Source of the DNA: Mycolicibacterium rufum
GTDB taxonomy: Bacteria > Actinomycetota > Actinomycetes > Mycobacteriales > Mycobacteriaceae
NCBI RefSeq assembly: GCF_022374875.2
Contig: NZ_CP092427.2
Coordinates: 1-64,000 of the forward strand
DNA length: 64,000 nucleotides
Direction: 5' to 3'
The position numbers were made by a program, and so were the translations under genes. Positions 40,801 through 49,082 of this stretch are shown piece after piece; position 1 is the first letter of the stretch, and each line of letters starts with the position of its first letter. The notes beneath the pieces are model-generated. The model saw only the letters and a program-made list of their open reading frames with translations, had not been told where the DNA came from and ran no database searches.

Positions 40801-41852
40801 GCAAACTCCCCTTCTGCAGGTGACGTCCGCACGGGACGCCGGTGACCGGGCAACAAGATCTCGCGTGCCGACCGCGACACGCAGCAGTATGCGGTGTGGC
40901 GCGGGACTTCGCTGTCCAACCCGTTGGTCGGGATGGCTGGCGAGGCAGGCTCGGGTGACGAGCCTTCGAGGAGCACGCTGGTCGGGCGCAGACACGTGCC
41001 GGCGCCACGACCGACGCGGACATTACCGCACGCAAAGACTTTGTGGGCGTCCACTTAGCAAACTCTTGATGAGCGAAAGTCCCCACTGATCGTGCATATT
41101 GACCGCGTGTGGCTATCGAGATGGCCTTACTGGTACCGTGCATCGGCCTCGCGCGCGGCACGCGGAGACTCGGTGGGTGAGCCGCCTGCCGCATCGAAAA
41201 GAGTTGGCGCACAAGCGGTTCGCCGCCCTTTCGGCCGCCCCGGCGTGCGGGTGACGGGCCGGCAGGACGAAGCGAGCAAGGTCGCGATCTGTTGCTGAGT
41301 GGCAGGGCATGTCAGTTGGGTTTGCGGGCGGGCGCTCCGCACCTTACTCGGAAGTCAGGTCGAGCTCGCACTGTGCGAACGGTCGGAACGGCCGCGCAGA
41401 CGCCAGGTCACTGATTGTTCAACCGCACGTCGCACGCCGGTAAAGGTGTGCTGAGGTGGATGGTACAGACCAAAAACTTTTTTTAGCCGCGTACATGTCA
41501 GCAACATCTCTCGTCTATCGCGTCTCGATCACGGCCGTCGTAAACTACCGTATTGTAATTTTCGCCACTTTTGTGCCATCGCGAAACAGTGATCTTCCTT
41601 AATGCGTTCTGAACGGTCGATTCAACCAGATCGGCGTCCTGCCGAACCCTTTACCGAGAATGACCTCTCCCATTTCTCTACTTGTGTAGAGAATTGATAA
41701 ACAATGGATAACAGCAATAGGTGTGCACTTTGCCTGAATTGCGTTTATTGGAAATGTCGTGTTTTTGCTGCGCAATGTTTGACGTCGGCGCAATATGCTC
41801 TTGTCGCGCCGACCACGGCGAGTCGGCAATCGCTTCACATCGGGGAGATCTC
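40801..41852. other. 1.05-kb non-coding region, AT-rich in its second half
   Basis: No convincing gene is present between the divergent PE-PPE-domain genes; short frames lack homology and coding bias. By hand count 41461-41760 has 135 G+C in 300 bases (45%), far below the surrounding genes. It includes a T-run (41478-41484) and the inverted repeat at 41674-41693. Such an AT-rich stretch is a likely Lsr2-type nucleoid-protein target and promoter region for the gene at 41853. Confidence 0.7.
41674..41693. promoter_or_regulatory. Perfect inverted repeat, possible operator
   Basis: TTCTCTAC and GTAGAGAA are exact reverse complements with a 4-bp spacer (TTGT). It lies 159 bp before the ATG at 41853, in the AT-rich upstream region. 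The binding protein is unknown. Confidence 0.45.
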
Positions 41853-43067
41853 ATGAAAACCAGCATTCGGAAAGCCGGGGTTGCCTGCGGCACCGCTTTT
41901 GCCTCAATCGCCATAGCGCTGTCCACCGCCACGGGCGCGTACGCGAGCAACACGGCGGTGATGATCGGCGGCATCAAGATCCCAGAGATCAACGACATCA
42001 TGATGAAGCCGTTGCTCGAGTACGCGTTCCAGGATCAGACTCGCGTGGGGGTGAAATGGCCCGCGCAGGCCGGCCCGTACTCCGGGAAGGGCGACATCAC
42101 CCTCGGCGCCTCGATCGCGCAGGGCGTTCCGGCTCTCGATTCGGCGATCACCGCCGCGCTGGCCCAGCTGAAGCCTGGCGAGAAGGTCACGGTGGTCGGA
42201 CTGTCTGCGGGATCGCTGGTGGTCAACGAGGTGCTGCGGGACTGGGTGAAGACCAACGAGCTGCCGGATCCGAAAGACGTCACCTTCATCGTGGTCGAGG
42301 ACTCGAGCCGGCAGAAGCTGATCAACGACGTCAAGTACAGCTCCAAGTTCGACTACACCTACCAGCCGCCGCCGATCACGCCCTATGACGTCATCGTCAT
42401 CACGGGCGAGTACGACGGGATGGCCGACATGCCCGACCGTCCGTTCAACTTCCTCGCGATCATGAACGCGATGGCCGGCTCGATCGTCGTCCACGTGCCG
42501 GTGATGTACACCACCAGCATGTCCGAGCTGGCGGCGCTGGAGGGCACGAAGTACTACACCGAGGACACCAACATCAAGGGCGGGACCACCAAGCACTACC
42601 TGGTGCCGACCGCGACACTGCCCCTGGTGCAGCTGATGCCGTGGCTCAAGCCCAAGGAGGCCGAGCTCAAGGCCAAGATCGACAAGGGCTACAGCCGCAA
42701 CGATCCGGTGACGGCCACGGCCGCCAAGACCGCGGCGCTGGCTCCTGCCGCCGAGGCGGCGACCGAGACCGCCACGGACCCGGCGGGCGGCAGCACCGGC
42801 GAGGAGGCCTCGTCCGGCCAGGCGCAGCCGGCGCCCAAGGTCGACGCTCAGTCCCGCCGCGACGCACGCGCCGAGGCCAGGGCGGAAGCCAAGGCCAAGC
42901 GGGCTGAGATCAAGGCCGCCCGGGCCGAGGCGAGGGCAGCGGCGAAGGCGGACGCGGCCGCCAAGCGCGAGGCCAGGAAGGCCGCGCGCGAAGAAGCGAA
43001 GTCCGGCGGCGACGATGCGCCGTCCGACGGATCTGGGTCGTCTGACTCCTCCGGCTCCTCGGAGTAG
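41853..43067 (+). CDS. Secreted PE-PPE-domain serine hydrolase with polycationic helical tail
   Basis: The ATG at 41853, preceded by GGGGAG, starts a signal peptide (KTSIRKAGVACGTAFASIAI, cleavage near AYA/SN). The product is 404 residues. Catalytic candidates are Ser118 in VVGLSAGSL, Asp188 in TGEYDGMADMPDRPFNFLA and His214 in IVVHVPVMY. From about residue 335 the tail becomes a long Ala/Arg/Lys/Glu-rich helix (RRDARAEARAEAKAKRAEIK and similar) ending in a Ser/Gly stretch. Such a tail could bind acidic cell-wall polymers or DNA. No PE or PPE module is attached. Confidence 0.85.
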   Translation: MKTSIRKAGVACGTAFASIAIALSTATGAYASNTAVMIGGIKIPEINDIMMKPLLEYAFQDQTRVGVKWPAQAGPYSGKGDITLGASIAQGVPALDSAITAALAQLKPGEKVTVVGLSAGSLVVNEVLRDWVKTNELPDPKDVTFIVVEDSSRQKLINDVKYSSKFDYTYQPPPITPYDVIVITGEYDGMADMPDRPFNFLAIMNAMAGSIVVHVPVMYTTSMSELAALEGTKYYTEDTNIKGGTTKHYLVPTATLPLVQLMPWLKPKEAELKAKIDKGYSRNDPVTATAAKTAALAPAAEAATETATDPAGGSTGEEASSGQAQPAPKVDAQSRRDARAEARAEAKAKRAEIKAARAEARAAAKADAAAKREARKAAREEAKSGGDDAPSDGSGSSDSSGSSE

Positions 43068-43100
43068 CCCTCCCCGGAACTCGAGGTTGCCTGAAGTCTT

Positions 43101-43148
43101 CAGACACCCGCCCGAAGCCCCGGCCCTGCCGGGGCTTCGTGGTGTCTG
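43101..43148 (+). terminator. Nested hairpin terminator after the PE-PPE-domain gene
   Basis: The inner stem CGAAGCCCCGGC/GCCGGGGCTTCG (43113-43139, 12 bp, 3-nt loop) is perfect. An outer stem CAGACACC/GGTGTCTG (43101-43108 with 43141-43148) closes it. It lies 33 bp after the stop codon. Confidence 0.8.
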
Positions 43149-43178
43149 CGACGGCTCGCGCCCCCGCGGCGGGCGTCC

Positions 43179-43184
43179 TAAACT
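43179..43184 (+). promoter_or_regulatory. Predicted -10 element for the first BVMO gene
   Basis: TAAACT fits TANNNT. It would start a transcript near 43191 with a 30-nt leader containing GAGGT before the ATG at 43223. Confidence 0.4.
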
Positions 43185-43222
43185 GCTCTGGCCGATGACC
43201 TATTTGCTGTGAGGTAGCGTTG

Positions 43223-44710
43223 ATGCCCATGCATGTGCCGCAGTACGACGCGATCGTCGTGGGCGCCGGTTTCGGCGGGATGGGTGCTTCGATCCAGCTC
43301 AAGAAGATGGGCTACGACAACATCCTGATCCTCGACCGCGAGGACGACCTCGGCGGCACGTGGTACGTCAACCACTACCCCGGCCTCGCCGTCGACATCC
43401 CGTCGCCGACGTACTCCTACTGGTTCGAGCCCAACCCGCGCTGGTCGCGGCTCTACGCACCGGGATCGGAGCTCAAGGAGTACGCCGACCACGTCGCCGA
43501 CAAGTACGACGTGCGCCGGCACATGCGGTTCAACGCCCCCGTCGACGGGGCCCGCTGGGACGAAGAGAACCGGTGCTGGCAGGTCGTCCTCTCCAGCGGG
43601 GAGACCCTGACCTCCCGGTTCCTGATCACCGCGACCGGCTACCTGTCGCAGCCGCGCAACCCCGTCATCCCGGGCATCGACGATTTCACCGGGCGGGTCA
43701 TCCACAGCATGGACTGGGATGACAGCTACTCCCCCGCCGGTGAGCGCATCGGCCTGATCGGCACCGGCGCGACGGCGGTCCAGCTCATCCCGGAACTGTC
43801 GAAGACGGCCGCCGACGTGACCGTCTACCAGCGCACACCGATCCATGTGGTGCCCAAACTCGACTTCGCGATCCCCACGCCGGTGCGCCGGCTGTTCGCT
43901 CGCATTCCTTTGCTGCAGCGCGCTTTCCGGTTCACCACCGACATCAATCTCGAAGTGATGATGATCCTGTCGGTGGTCAACTACAAGTACTTCCGGCAGC
44001 TCAACGTCGGCGCGTCCTACCTGTCGGCGTTGCTGCGGTTCCTGTCGATCCGCGACCGCAAGCTGCGCGCCCAGCTGACTCCCGACTACGACTTCGGCTG
44101 CAAACGCCCGACGTACTCGAACACCTACTACGCCACGCTGGCCAAACCGCACGTGCACCTGCAGACCGCGGGCATCGAGCGCATCGTCAGCGACGGCATC
44201 CTCGCGTGCGACGGGACCAAGACCACGATCGACACGTTGGTGCTGTGCACCGGTTTCGACATCTGGGAGGCCAACATCCCGGCGATCGAGGTGATCGGCC
44301 GCGATGCGCGCAATCTCGGTAAGTGGTGGCGAGACAACGGGTTCCAGGCCTATCAGGGCGTCACCGTCCCGGCCTTCCCGAACTTCATCAGCCTCGCCGG
44401 CCCCTACGCCTCCAGCGGCTTGTCGTACTTCAACACCATGGAGTACCAGATGCGCCACATGGACCGACTTTTCGGGGAGTTGCACCGGCGCGGTGCGACC
44501 ACCTTCGAGGTCACCGACGAGGCCAACACCTCGTTCCGCGAACGGATGGCGGCCAAGCTCGGCAAGACGGTGTTCCGCCAAGGCGATTGCGCCCGGTCGC
44601 GGTCCTACTACTTCAGCCCCACCGGCGAGACCCTGGTCCGGCCGGCGTCGACCAACGAGACCAACCGGGAGAACGACAACTTCCCGCTCAGCGACTACTC
44701 TTTCGCCTGA
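43223..44710 (+). CDS. Flavin-containing monooxygenase, Baeyer-Villiger type
   Basis: The ATG at 43223 (495 residues; another ATG at 43229) follows GAGGT. Two Rossmann motifs are present: VVGAGFGGMGASIQL for FAD and GLIGTGATAVQLIPEL for NADPH. Between them is the BVMO fingerprint FTGRVIHSMDWD (FxGxxxHxxxW[PD]). GGTWYVNHYPGLAVDIPS is typical of this branch. It should turn a ketone into an ester with NADPH and O2 in the cytosol. It is closely similar along its whole length to the BVMO at 49083-50567. EthA-like monooxygenases that activate thioamide drugs are relatives. Confidence 0.92.
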   Translation: MPMHVPQYDAIVVGAGFGGMGASIQLKKMGYDNILILDREDDLGGTWYVNHYPGLAVDIPSPTYSYWFEPNPRWSRLYAPGSELKEYADHVADKYDVRRHMRFNAPVDGARWDEENRCWQVVLSSGETLTSRFLITATGYLSQPRNPVIPGIDDFTGRVIHSMDWDDSYSPAGERIGLIGTGATAVQLIPELSKTAADVTVYQRTPIHVVPKLDFAIPTPVRRLFARIPLLQRAFRFTTDINLEVMMILSVVNYKYFRQLNVGASYLSALLRFLSIRDRKLRAQLTPDYDFGCKRPTYSNTYYATLAKPHVHLQTAGIERIVSDGILACDGTKTTIDTLVLCTGFDIWEANIPAIEVIGRDARNLGKWWRDNGFQAYQGVTVPAFPNFISLAGPYASSGLSYFNTMEYQMRHMDRLFGELHRRGATTFEVTDEANTSFRERMAAKLGKTVFRQGDCARSRSYYFSPTGETLVRPASTNETNRENDNFPLSDYSFA

Positions 44711-44769
44711 ACGGCCAGCTCAGGGCTGGTGTCAGGCACGCCGGGTCGGCGGTGTGTCAGCATGGAAAC

Positions 44770-45432
44770 ATGGTCCTGCGGCGTGTTCTCGGCTCCCTCG
44801 GTGCGGCGATGGCGCTCCCGGCCGCCCTGGTGTCCTGCGTGGCCGCCGCGCCGCCGGTGGCCGCGCAGCCCTGCCCCGACATCGAGGTGATCTTCGCCCG
44901 CGGTACCGGCGCCGAACCCGGCCTGGGATTCGTCGGTGACGCGTTCGTCGACGCGCTGCGCTCCAAGGTCGGCGGCCGCTCGGTCGGGGCCTACGCGGTC
45001 AACTACCCGGCGGGCTGGAACTTCGACTCCTCGGCTCCGGCGGGTGCGGCGGACGCGACGGGCCGCGTGCAGTGGATGGCCGACAACTGCCCGAACACCA
45101 AGCTGGTGCTCGGCGGGATGTCTCAGGGTGCCGGCGTGATCGACCTGATCACCGTCGACGCCCGGCCCCTCGGGCGGTTCACGCCCAATCCTCTGCCGCC
45201 GCGGCTCGCCGACCATGTGGCCGCCGTCGCCGTGTTCGGCAATCCGCTGCGTGACGTCCCCGGCGGCGGGCCGCTGCCGGCGCTGAGCGGCACGTTCGGC
45301 TCGAGGACCATCGACATGTGCGCGCTCGACGACATCTTCTGCACCAAGGGTCTGAGCCTTGGTGCGCACTTCTCCTACGTCGAGAACGGCATGGTCAATC
45401 AGGCGGCGGACTTCGTCGCCGGCCGGGTCTGA
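44770..45432 (+). CDS. Secreted cutinase-family esterase (Culp)
   Basis: The 220-residue protein has a signal peptide (about 1-32, ending AAPPVAA/QP). The cutinase core is complete: VIFARGTGAEPGLG for the oxyanion region, GGMSQGAGV with Ser118, CALDDIFC with Asp188 between disulfide Cys, and LGAHFSYVENG with His200. The nucleophile motif reads GMSQG rather than GYSQG. Mycobacterial cutinase-like proteins are exported lipases/esterases. It lies 59 bp after the BVMO gene in the same direction, so hydrolysis of BVMO-made esters is conceivable, although the two are in different compartments. Confidence 0.92.
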   Translation: MVLRRVLGSLGAAMALPAALVSCVAAAPPVAAQPCPDIEVIFARGTGAEPGLGFVGDAFVDALRSKVGGRSVGAYAVNYPAGWNFDSSAPAGAADATGRVQWMADNCPNTKLVLGGMSQGAGVIDLITVDARPLGRFTPNPLPPRLADHVAAVAVFGNPLRDVPGGGPLPALSGTFGSRTIDMCALDDIFCTKGLSLGAHFSYVENGMVNQAADFVAGRV

Positions 45433-45632
45433 CCGGCTCCCTCGGAGAGCAAACCCGGATACCGTTGTCGGCGCGTGCGGGCACCGCACCGGTGCGCAAC
45501 GTGCCGTTGGCAAAATTGACAGTTATTACGAATCCGGAATCCCACAGCTAAAGCCGGAGTGGCTGCTGTTGTCGCGGGTACTGTGAGCACCACGCAGCAA
45601 ACGAGTGCGGCGGCGCGTGGCAGGGGTGATGG

Positions 45633-46829
45633 ATGAGTGGAGCAGCTAAGCGACGGATCCCCCGGAGGCGTCGGCTCGCGATGATGGCCGCCGCCGTGAC
45701 CGCCGTGCCGCTGGTCACGGGGGCGCCGGCCCTGGTGACGGCTCCCGACGCGACTGCGGCGCTGCCGGAGATCGTCACGCTGGGGCTGTATCCGGGCCGC
45801 AACAGCGACGACGACGGCGGCATCATGTGCACCGGTTCGCGGGCGTGCGAGCCGCTGGCGTATCCCTACCTGGAGCGGAAAGTCGGCGCCGACATTCTGC
45901 AGGACGCCCTGACGCTCGACACCGCCCCGGAGCCGGTGGTCGTCTTCGGGTACAGCCAGGGCGCGCGGGTGGTCACGCAGTGGCTTGAGGACCATGCCGG
46001 AACCGAGGGGGCGCCGTCGCCAGATCGGCTCAGCTTCATGCTCATCGGCAATCCCGATCGCAGGTACGGCGGGGCGCACGCCCCGCTGGGGCAGATCACG
46101 CCCGATACCGAGTACGACGTGATCGATGTCTCGCGGCAGTACGACCGAGCCTCGGATCTGCCCGACAACCCCTTCAACGTGTTGGCCTTCCTGAACGCCT
46201 CTGCGGGGTTGCGTGACATCCACATGCACTATGAGGACGTCGACATCTACGATCCCGCGAACTACGTCTGGAAAGAGGGCAACATCACCTACGTTTTCGT
46301 GCCGACGGAGAACATCCCGCTTCTCGACCCCTTGCGCAGGCTCGGGCTCACCGACCTCGCCGACAAGCTCAACGGTCCGTTGAAAGCCAAAATCGAGGAA
46401 GCCTACGACCGGTCCTACCTGCCCGCGACACCGGGCTGGCCCGCCGAGCTGCTGCCGCCGAAAACCGATCCGCCGCAACCCGATCCGGCGCCGACGACGC
46501 TGACCGCCGCGCGGACACTGCGCTCCGCTCCCGCCGCGGACGAGGCCACCACGGCCGACACGCCCACGGCCGCCCCCGACGACCCCGCGGAGGTCACCCA
46601 CGACCAGCCGTCCGCCGAGCCCGACCCCGCGGACGACCCGAGCGTCGACCCCGCCGCCGACGATGCGACCGAGTCCGCGCCGTCCTCCCCGGAGACCGAC
46701 GGGAACGACGGCACGAAGGCCGGTGCGACCTCGGACGCGCCGGCCCGTAAGCGCCCCTTCGGCGGCCGACTGCTCGGCCGCCACGCGCACCAGACGGCGG
46801 GCGCGGACACCCCGTCCGCCGCGTCGTAG
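45633..46829 (+). CDS. Secreted PE-PPE-domain serine hydrolase
   Basis: The 398-residue protein has an Arg-rich n-region (KRRIPRRRRLAMM) that looks suited to export, with cleavage near residue 42 (DATA/AL). Catalytic candidates: GYSQG with Ser108, RQYDRASDLPDNPFNVLA with Asp, and DIHMHYEDVDIYDP with His. The segment YVWKEGNITYVFVPTENIPL is closely shared with the enzyme at 39439-40800. The tail from about residue 285 is Pro/Asp/Thr/Ala-rich and ends with FGGRLLGRHAHQTAG. The 200 bp before it hold no gene. Likely a cell-envelope esterase or lipase. Confidence 0.86.
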   Translation: MSGAAKRRIPRRRRLAMMAAAVTAVPLVTGAPALVTAPDATAALPEIVTLGLYPGRNSDDDGGIMCTGSRACEPLAYPYLERKVGADILQDALTLDTAPEPVVVFGYSQGARVVTQWLEDHAGTEGAPSPDRLSFMLIGNPDRRYGGAHAPLGQITPDTEYDVIDVSRQYDRASDLPDNPFNVLAFLNASAGLRDIHMHYEDVDIYDPANYVWKEGNITYVFVPTENIPLLDPLRRLGLTDLADKLNGPLKAKIEEAYDRSYLPATPGWPAELLPPKTDPPQPDPAPTTLTAARTLRSAPAADEATTADTPTAAPDDPAEVTHDQPSAEPDPADDPSVDPAADDATESAPSSPETDGNDGTKAGATSDAPARKRPFGGRLLGRHAHQTAGADTPSAAS

Positions 46830-46856
46830 CCGCGCGGGCTGTGCTTGGCTGACGGG

Positions 46857-47684
46857 ATGGACGTCAGCCACCTCGATCCCGTCGAGCAGACCGCCCTCCT
46901 GACCGAATACTGCCGCGCGCTCGACGCCGCCGCGGCCCGCCCGATCCTCGCCGACCGGTGGGCCGAGGCGACGGTCGCCGCGATCGACTACGACTTCACC
47001 ACGCTGGCCGCGACGCCGAGCGTCGTGCCGTTGGTCGCGTTGCGCGCCAAGATGCTCGACGAGGCCGTCCGCGGCTTCATCCGGGCCCATCCCGATGCGA
47101 TCGTGGTCGACCTCGGCGCCGGGTTCTCCGCGGCGGTGCACCGGGTGGATCCTCCGCCGGGGGTCGACTGGTACAGCGTCGACCTGCCCGGTGTGCACGC
47201 CGTGCGGGCCGCCCTGGTGGCCCCACACGCCGGTGAGCACGCCGTCGCGGCGTCCCTGACCGAACCGGGCTGGGCGGACACCATCCCGGCCGACCGACCC
47301 GCCATGGTGTTCGCCGACGGTCTCGTGGCGTTCCTCGACGAACCCACCGTCCGGACGCTGTTCGGCAGCGTCACAGCGCATTTCGGCGGCGGGGTGCTGG
47401 CGTTCAACGATTACGGCCCGGTCAGCAGGGCCAACCGGTTACTCGGCCGGCTCGCCACCGCGCGCAAGACGAACTCGCCGCACACGCAGTGGAACTTCCC
47501 CGGCTTCGCCGATGCCCGCCTCCCCGAGACGTGGAACCCGGCGCTGACGCTGCTCGACGAGGCCAGCGTGATGCAGCGGCCCGAGGCCGACGCGTTTCCC
47601 GGCGGGCTGCGCCTCGCGGCGCGGCTGTCCCACCGGGTGCCGGCCATCGCGCGCAAGGCGCGTGTTCTGCAGTACCGGTTCTAG
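46857..47684 (+). CDS. Class I SAM-dependent methyltransferase, LCM/Omt-like family
   Basis: The ATG at 46857 gives 275 residues (a TTG at 46845 is possible). It resembles the leucine-carboxyl-methyltransferase-like family: ARPILADRWAEATVAAIDYD, the SAM loop AIVVDLGAGFSAAVHRVD, WYSVDLPGVHAVRAALV and MVFADGLVAFLDEP. The family methylates small molecules, often polyketide or lipid products. The C-terminus is basic. Its stop codon overlaps that of the convergent P450 gene by 4 bp. Confidence 0.82.
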   Translation: MDVSHLDPVEQTALLTEYCRALDAAAARPILADRWAEATVAAIDYDFTTLAATPSVVPLVALRAKMLDEAVRGFIRAHPDAIVVDLGAGFSAAVHRVDPPPGVDWYSVDLPGVHAVRAALVAPHAGEHAVAASLTEPGWADTIPADRPAMVFADGLVAFLDEPTVRTLFGSVTAHFGGGVLAFNDYGPVSRANRLLGRLATARKTNSPHTQWNFPGFADARLPETWNPALTLLDEASVMQRPEADAFPGGLRLAARLSHRVPAIARKARVLQYRF

Positions 47685-49051
47685 ACCGGATCGCCCGTGG
47701 CCGCGGACACCGAGTCGGCGGCCTTGGCCGACGGCGCCGTCCGACGGTGCACGACGATGCGGCCGCCACGGGCCGGCGTGACGGTGACGCCCCTGCTGTG
47801 CGGCTTCTCGTCGGGCTCGCTGGTCGGTTCGATGCGGAACTCACGCAGCATCGTGCGCAGCGTGACCTCCATCTCCATCGTGGCGAACGAGGCTCCGATG
47901 CACCGCATCATGCCGCCGCCGAACGGGATCCACGCGAACGGGTTCGGCGGGTTGCCCACGAAGCGGTCGGGATCGAACTTCTCGGCGTCGGGGAAGCTGC
48001 TCTCGGCGGCCATCGCGAGCTGGGTGCTGGCCAGGATCGTGTCGCCCTCCGGAATGACCCACTCTCCCAACCGAACCCGGGTGCGGGTGCGCCGCAGCGC
48101 GGCGGTCAGCACCGGCCGGGTGCGCTGGGACTCGGCGATGGTCGCGAGCAGCAGCTCGTTGCCGCCGGCGTCGACCTCCTCGGTCAGTCGGGTCAGCAGA
48201 TTCGGATGACGGCGGATGCGTTCGATGGTCCACGCCAGCTGCGTCGAGGTGGTCTCGTGGCCGGCCACGAGCATGGTCAGCAACTCGTCGACGATGTAGT
48301 TGTCCGGCATCGGCTGGCCGTCGTCGTAGCGGGCCTGCAGCAGCAGCGACAGCACGTCGCCGCGGTCGGTGAAGTTCGGGTCCGAACGCGCTTGGCGCAT
48401 CAGCGAATTCAGCAGCTCGTCCATCCGGCGCCGGTACTGCGCGAACTTGCCGCCAGGACTCCACGGCCCGACGTCCTTGCGCACGATCGACGGCATCAGC
48501 GCGATCTTCGACCCGAACTCGACGGCCTTGGGCATCAGCACGCGCAGCTCGTCGAGTTCGGCGCCCTCGGCGCCGAACACCGCGCGCAGGATCGTGTTGA
48601 GCGTGATCCGCATCATCGGCTCGAGCGTCGCGAACTCCACCCCCTCGGGCCAGGAGCGGATCTCGCGGACCACTTCTTCCTCGGTGATGCTCTCGTAGGC
48701 GCGCATGTTCTTGCCGGAGAACGGCGGCAGCAGCAGCTTGCGGCGGGCCAGCAGCTCGTCGCCTTCGAGGTTGAAGATCGAGCCCGGGCCCAGCACGTCG
48801 CCGCCCAGGTTGTTCTGCGGCCGCCCGATCAGCTCGCGGCTGCTGCTGAACAGCTCTTTGACCAGCGCGGGATTGCTGATCACGACCGTCTCGCCGAACA
48901 CCGGGATGTTCAACGTGAATTCCGAGCCGTAGCGGCGGCCGAGGGCGGCGATCGCGCCGTAGCGCGCGGTCAGCACCGCCGCGCCCTGGATGAGCTTCGG
49001 GATCCGCGGGCCCGGGGGCAGCTTCACCGGTTCTGTGGTGGCGGCTGTCAT
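47681..49051 (-). CDS. Cytochrome P450
   Basis: The 456-residue P450 has the oxygen-binding I-helix LVAGHETTSTQLAW, the K-helix AALRRTRTRVR (variant ExxR region), and PDRFVGNPPNPFAWIPFGGG leading to the heme loop FGGGMMRCIGASFA with the Cys ligand. The canonical K-helix Glu appears replaced (AALRRTR where ExLR is expected). It resembles the CYP135/CYP138 style of mycobacterial P450s. It is downstream of a BVMO gene by 31 bp in the same direction, suggesting a two-step oxidation operon. Substrate unknown. Confidence 0.92.
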   Translation of the reverse strand: MTAATTEPVKLPPGPRIPKLIQGAAVLTARYGAIAALGRRYGSEFTLNIPVFGETVVISNPALVKELFSSSRELIGRPQNNLGGDVLGPGSIFNLEGDELLARRKLLLPPFSGKNMRAYESITEEEVVREIRSWPEGVEFATLEPMMRITLNTILRAVFGAEGAELDELRVLMPKAVEFGSKIALMPSIVRKDVGPWSPGGKFAQYRRRMDELLNSLMRQARSDPNFTDRGDVLSLLLQARYDDGQPMPDNYIVDELLTMLVAGHETTSTQLAWTIERIRRHPNLLTRLTEEVDAGGNELLLATIAESQRTRPVLTAALRRTRTRVRLGEWVIPEGDTILASTQLAMAAESSFPDAEKFDPDRFVGNPPNPFAWIPFGGGMMRCIGASFATMEMEVTLRTMLREFRIEPTSEPDEKPHSRGVTVTPARGGRIVVHRRTAPSAKAADSVSAATGDPV

Positions 49052-49082
49052 GGTGTCACCCCTTGCTTGTGGTGCGTGGACG

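Noticed and set aside
41599..42001. Short minus-strand frames (79 and 107 codons) in the AT-rich gap
   Set aside because: No ribosome-binding sites, no coding bias and no recognisable domain; the region reads as regulatory.
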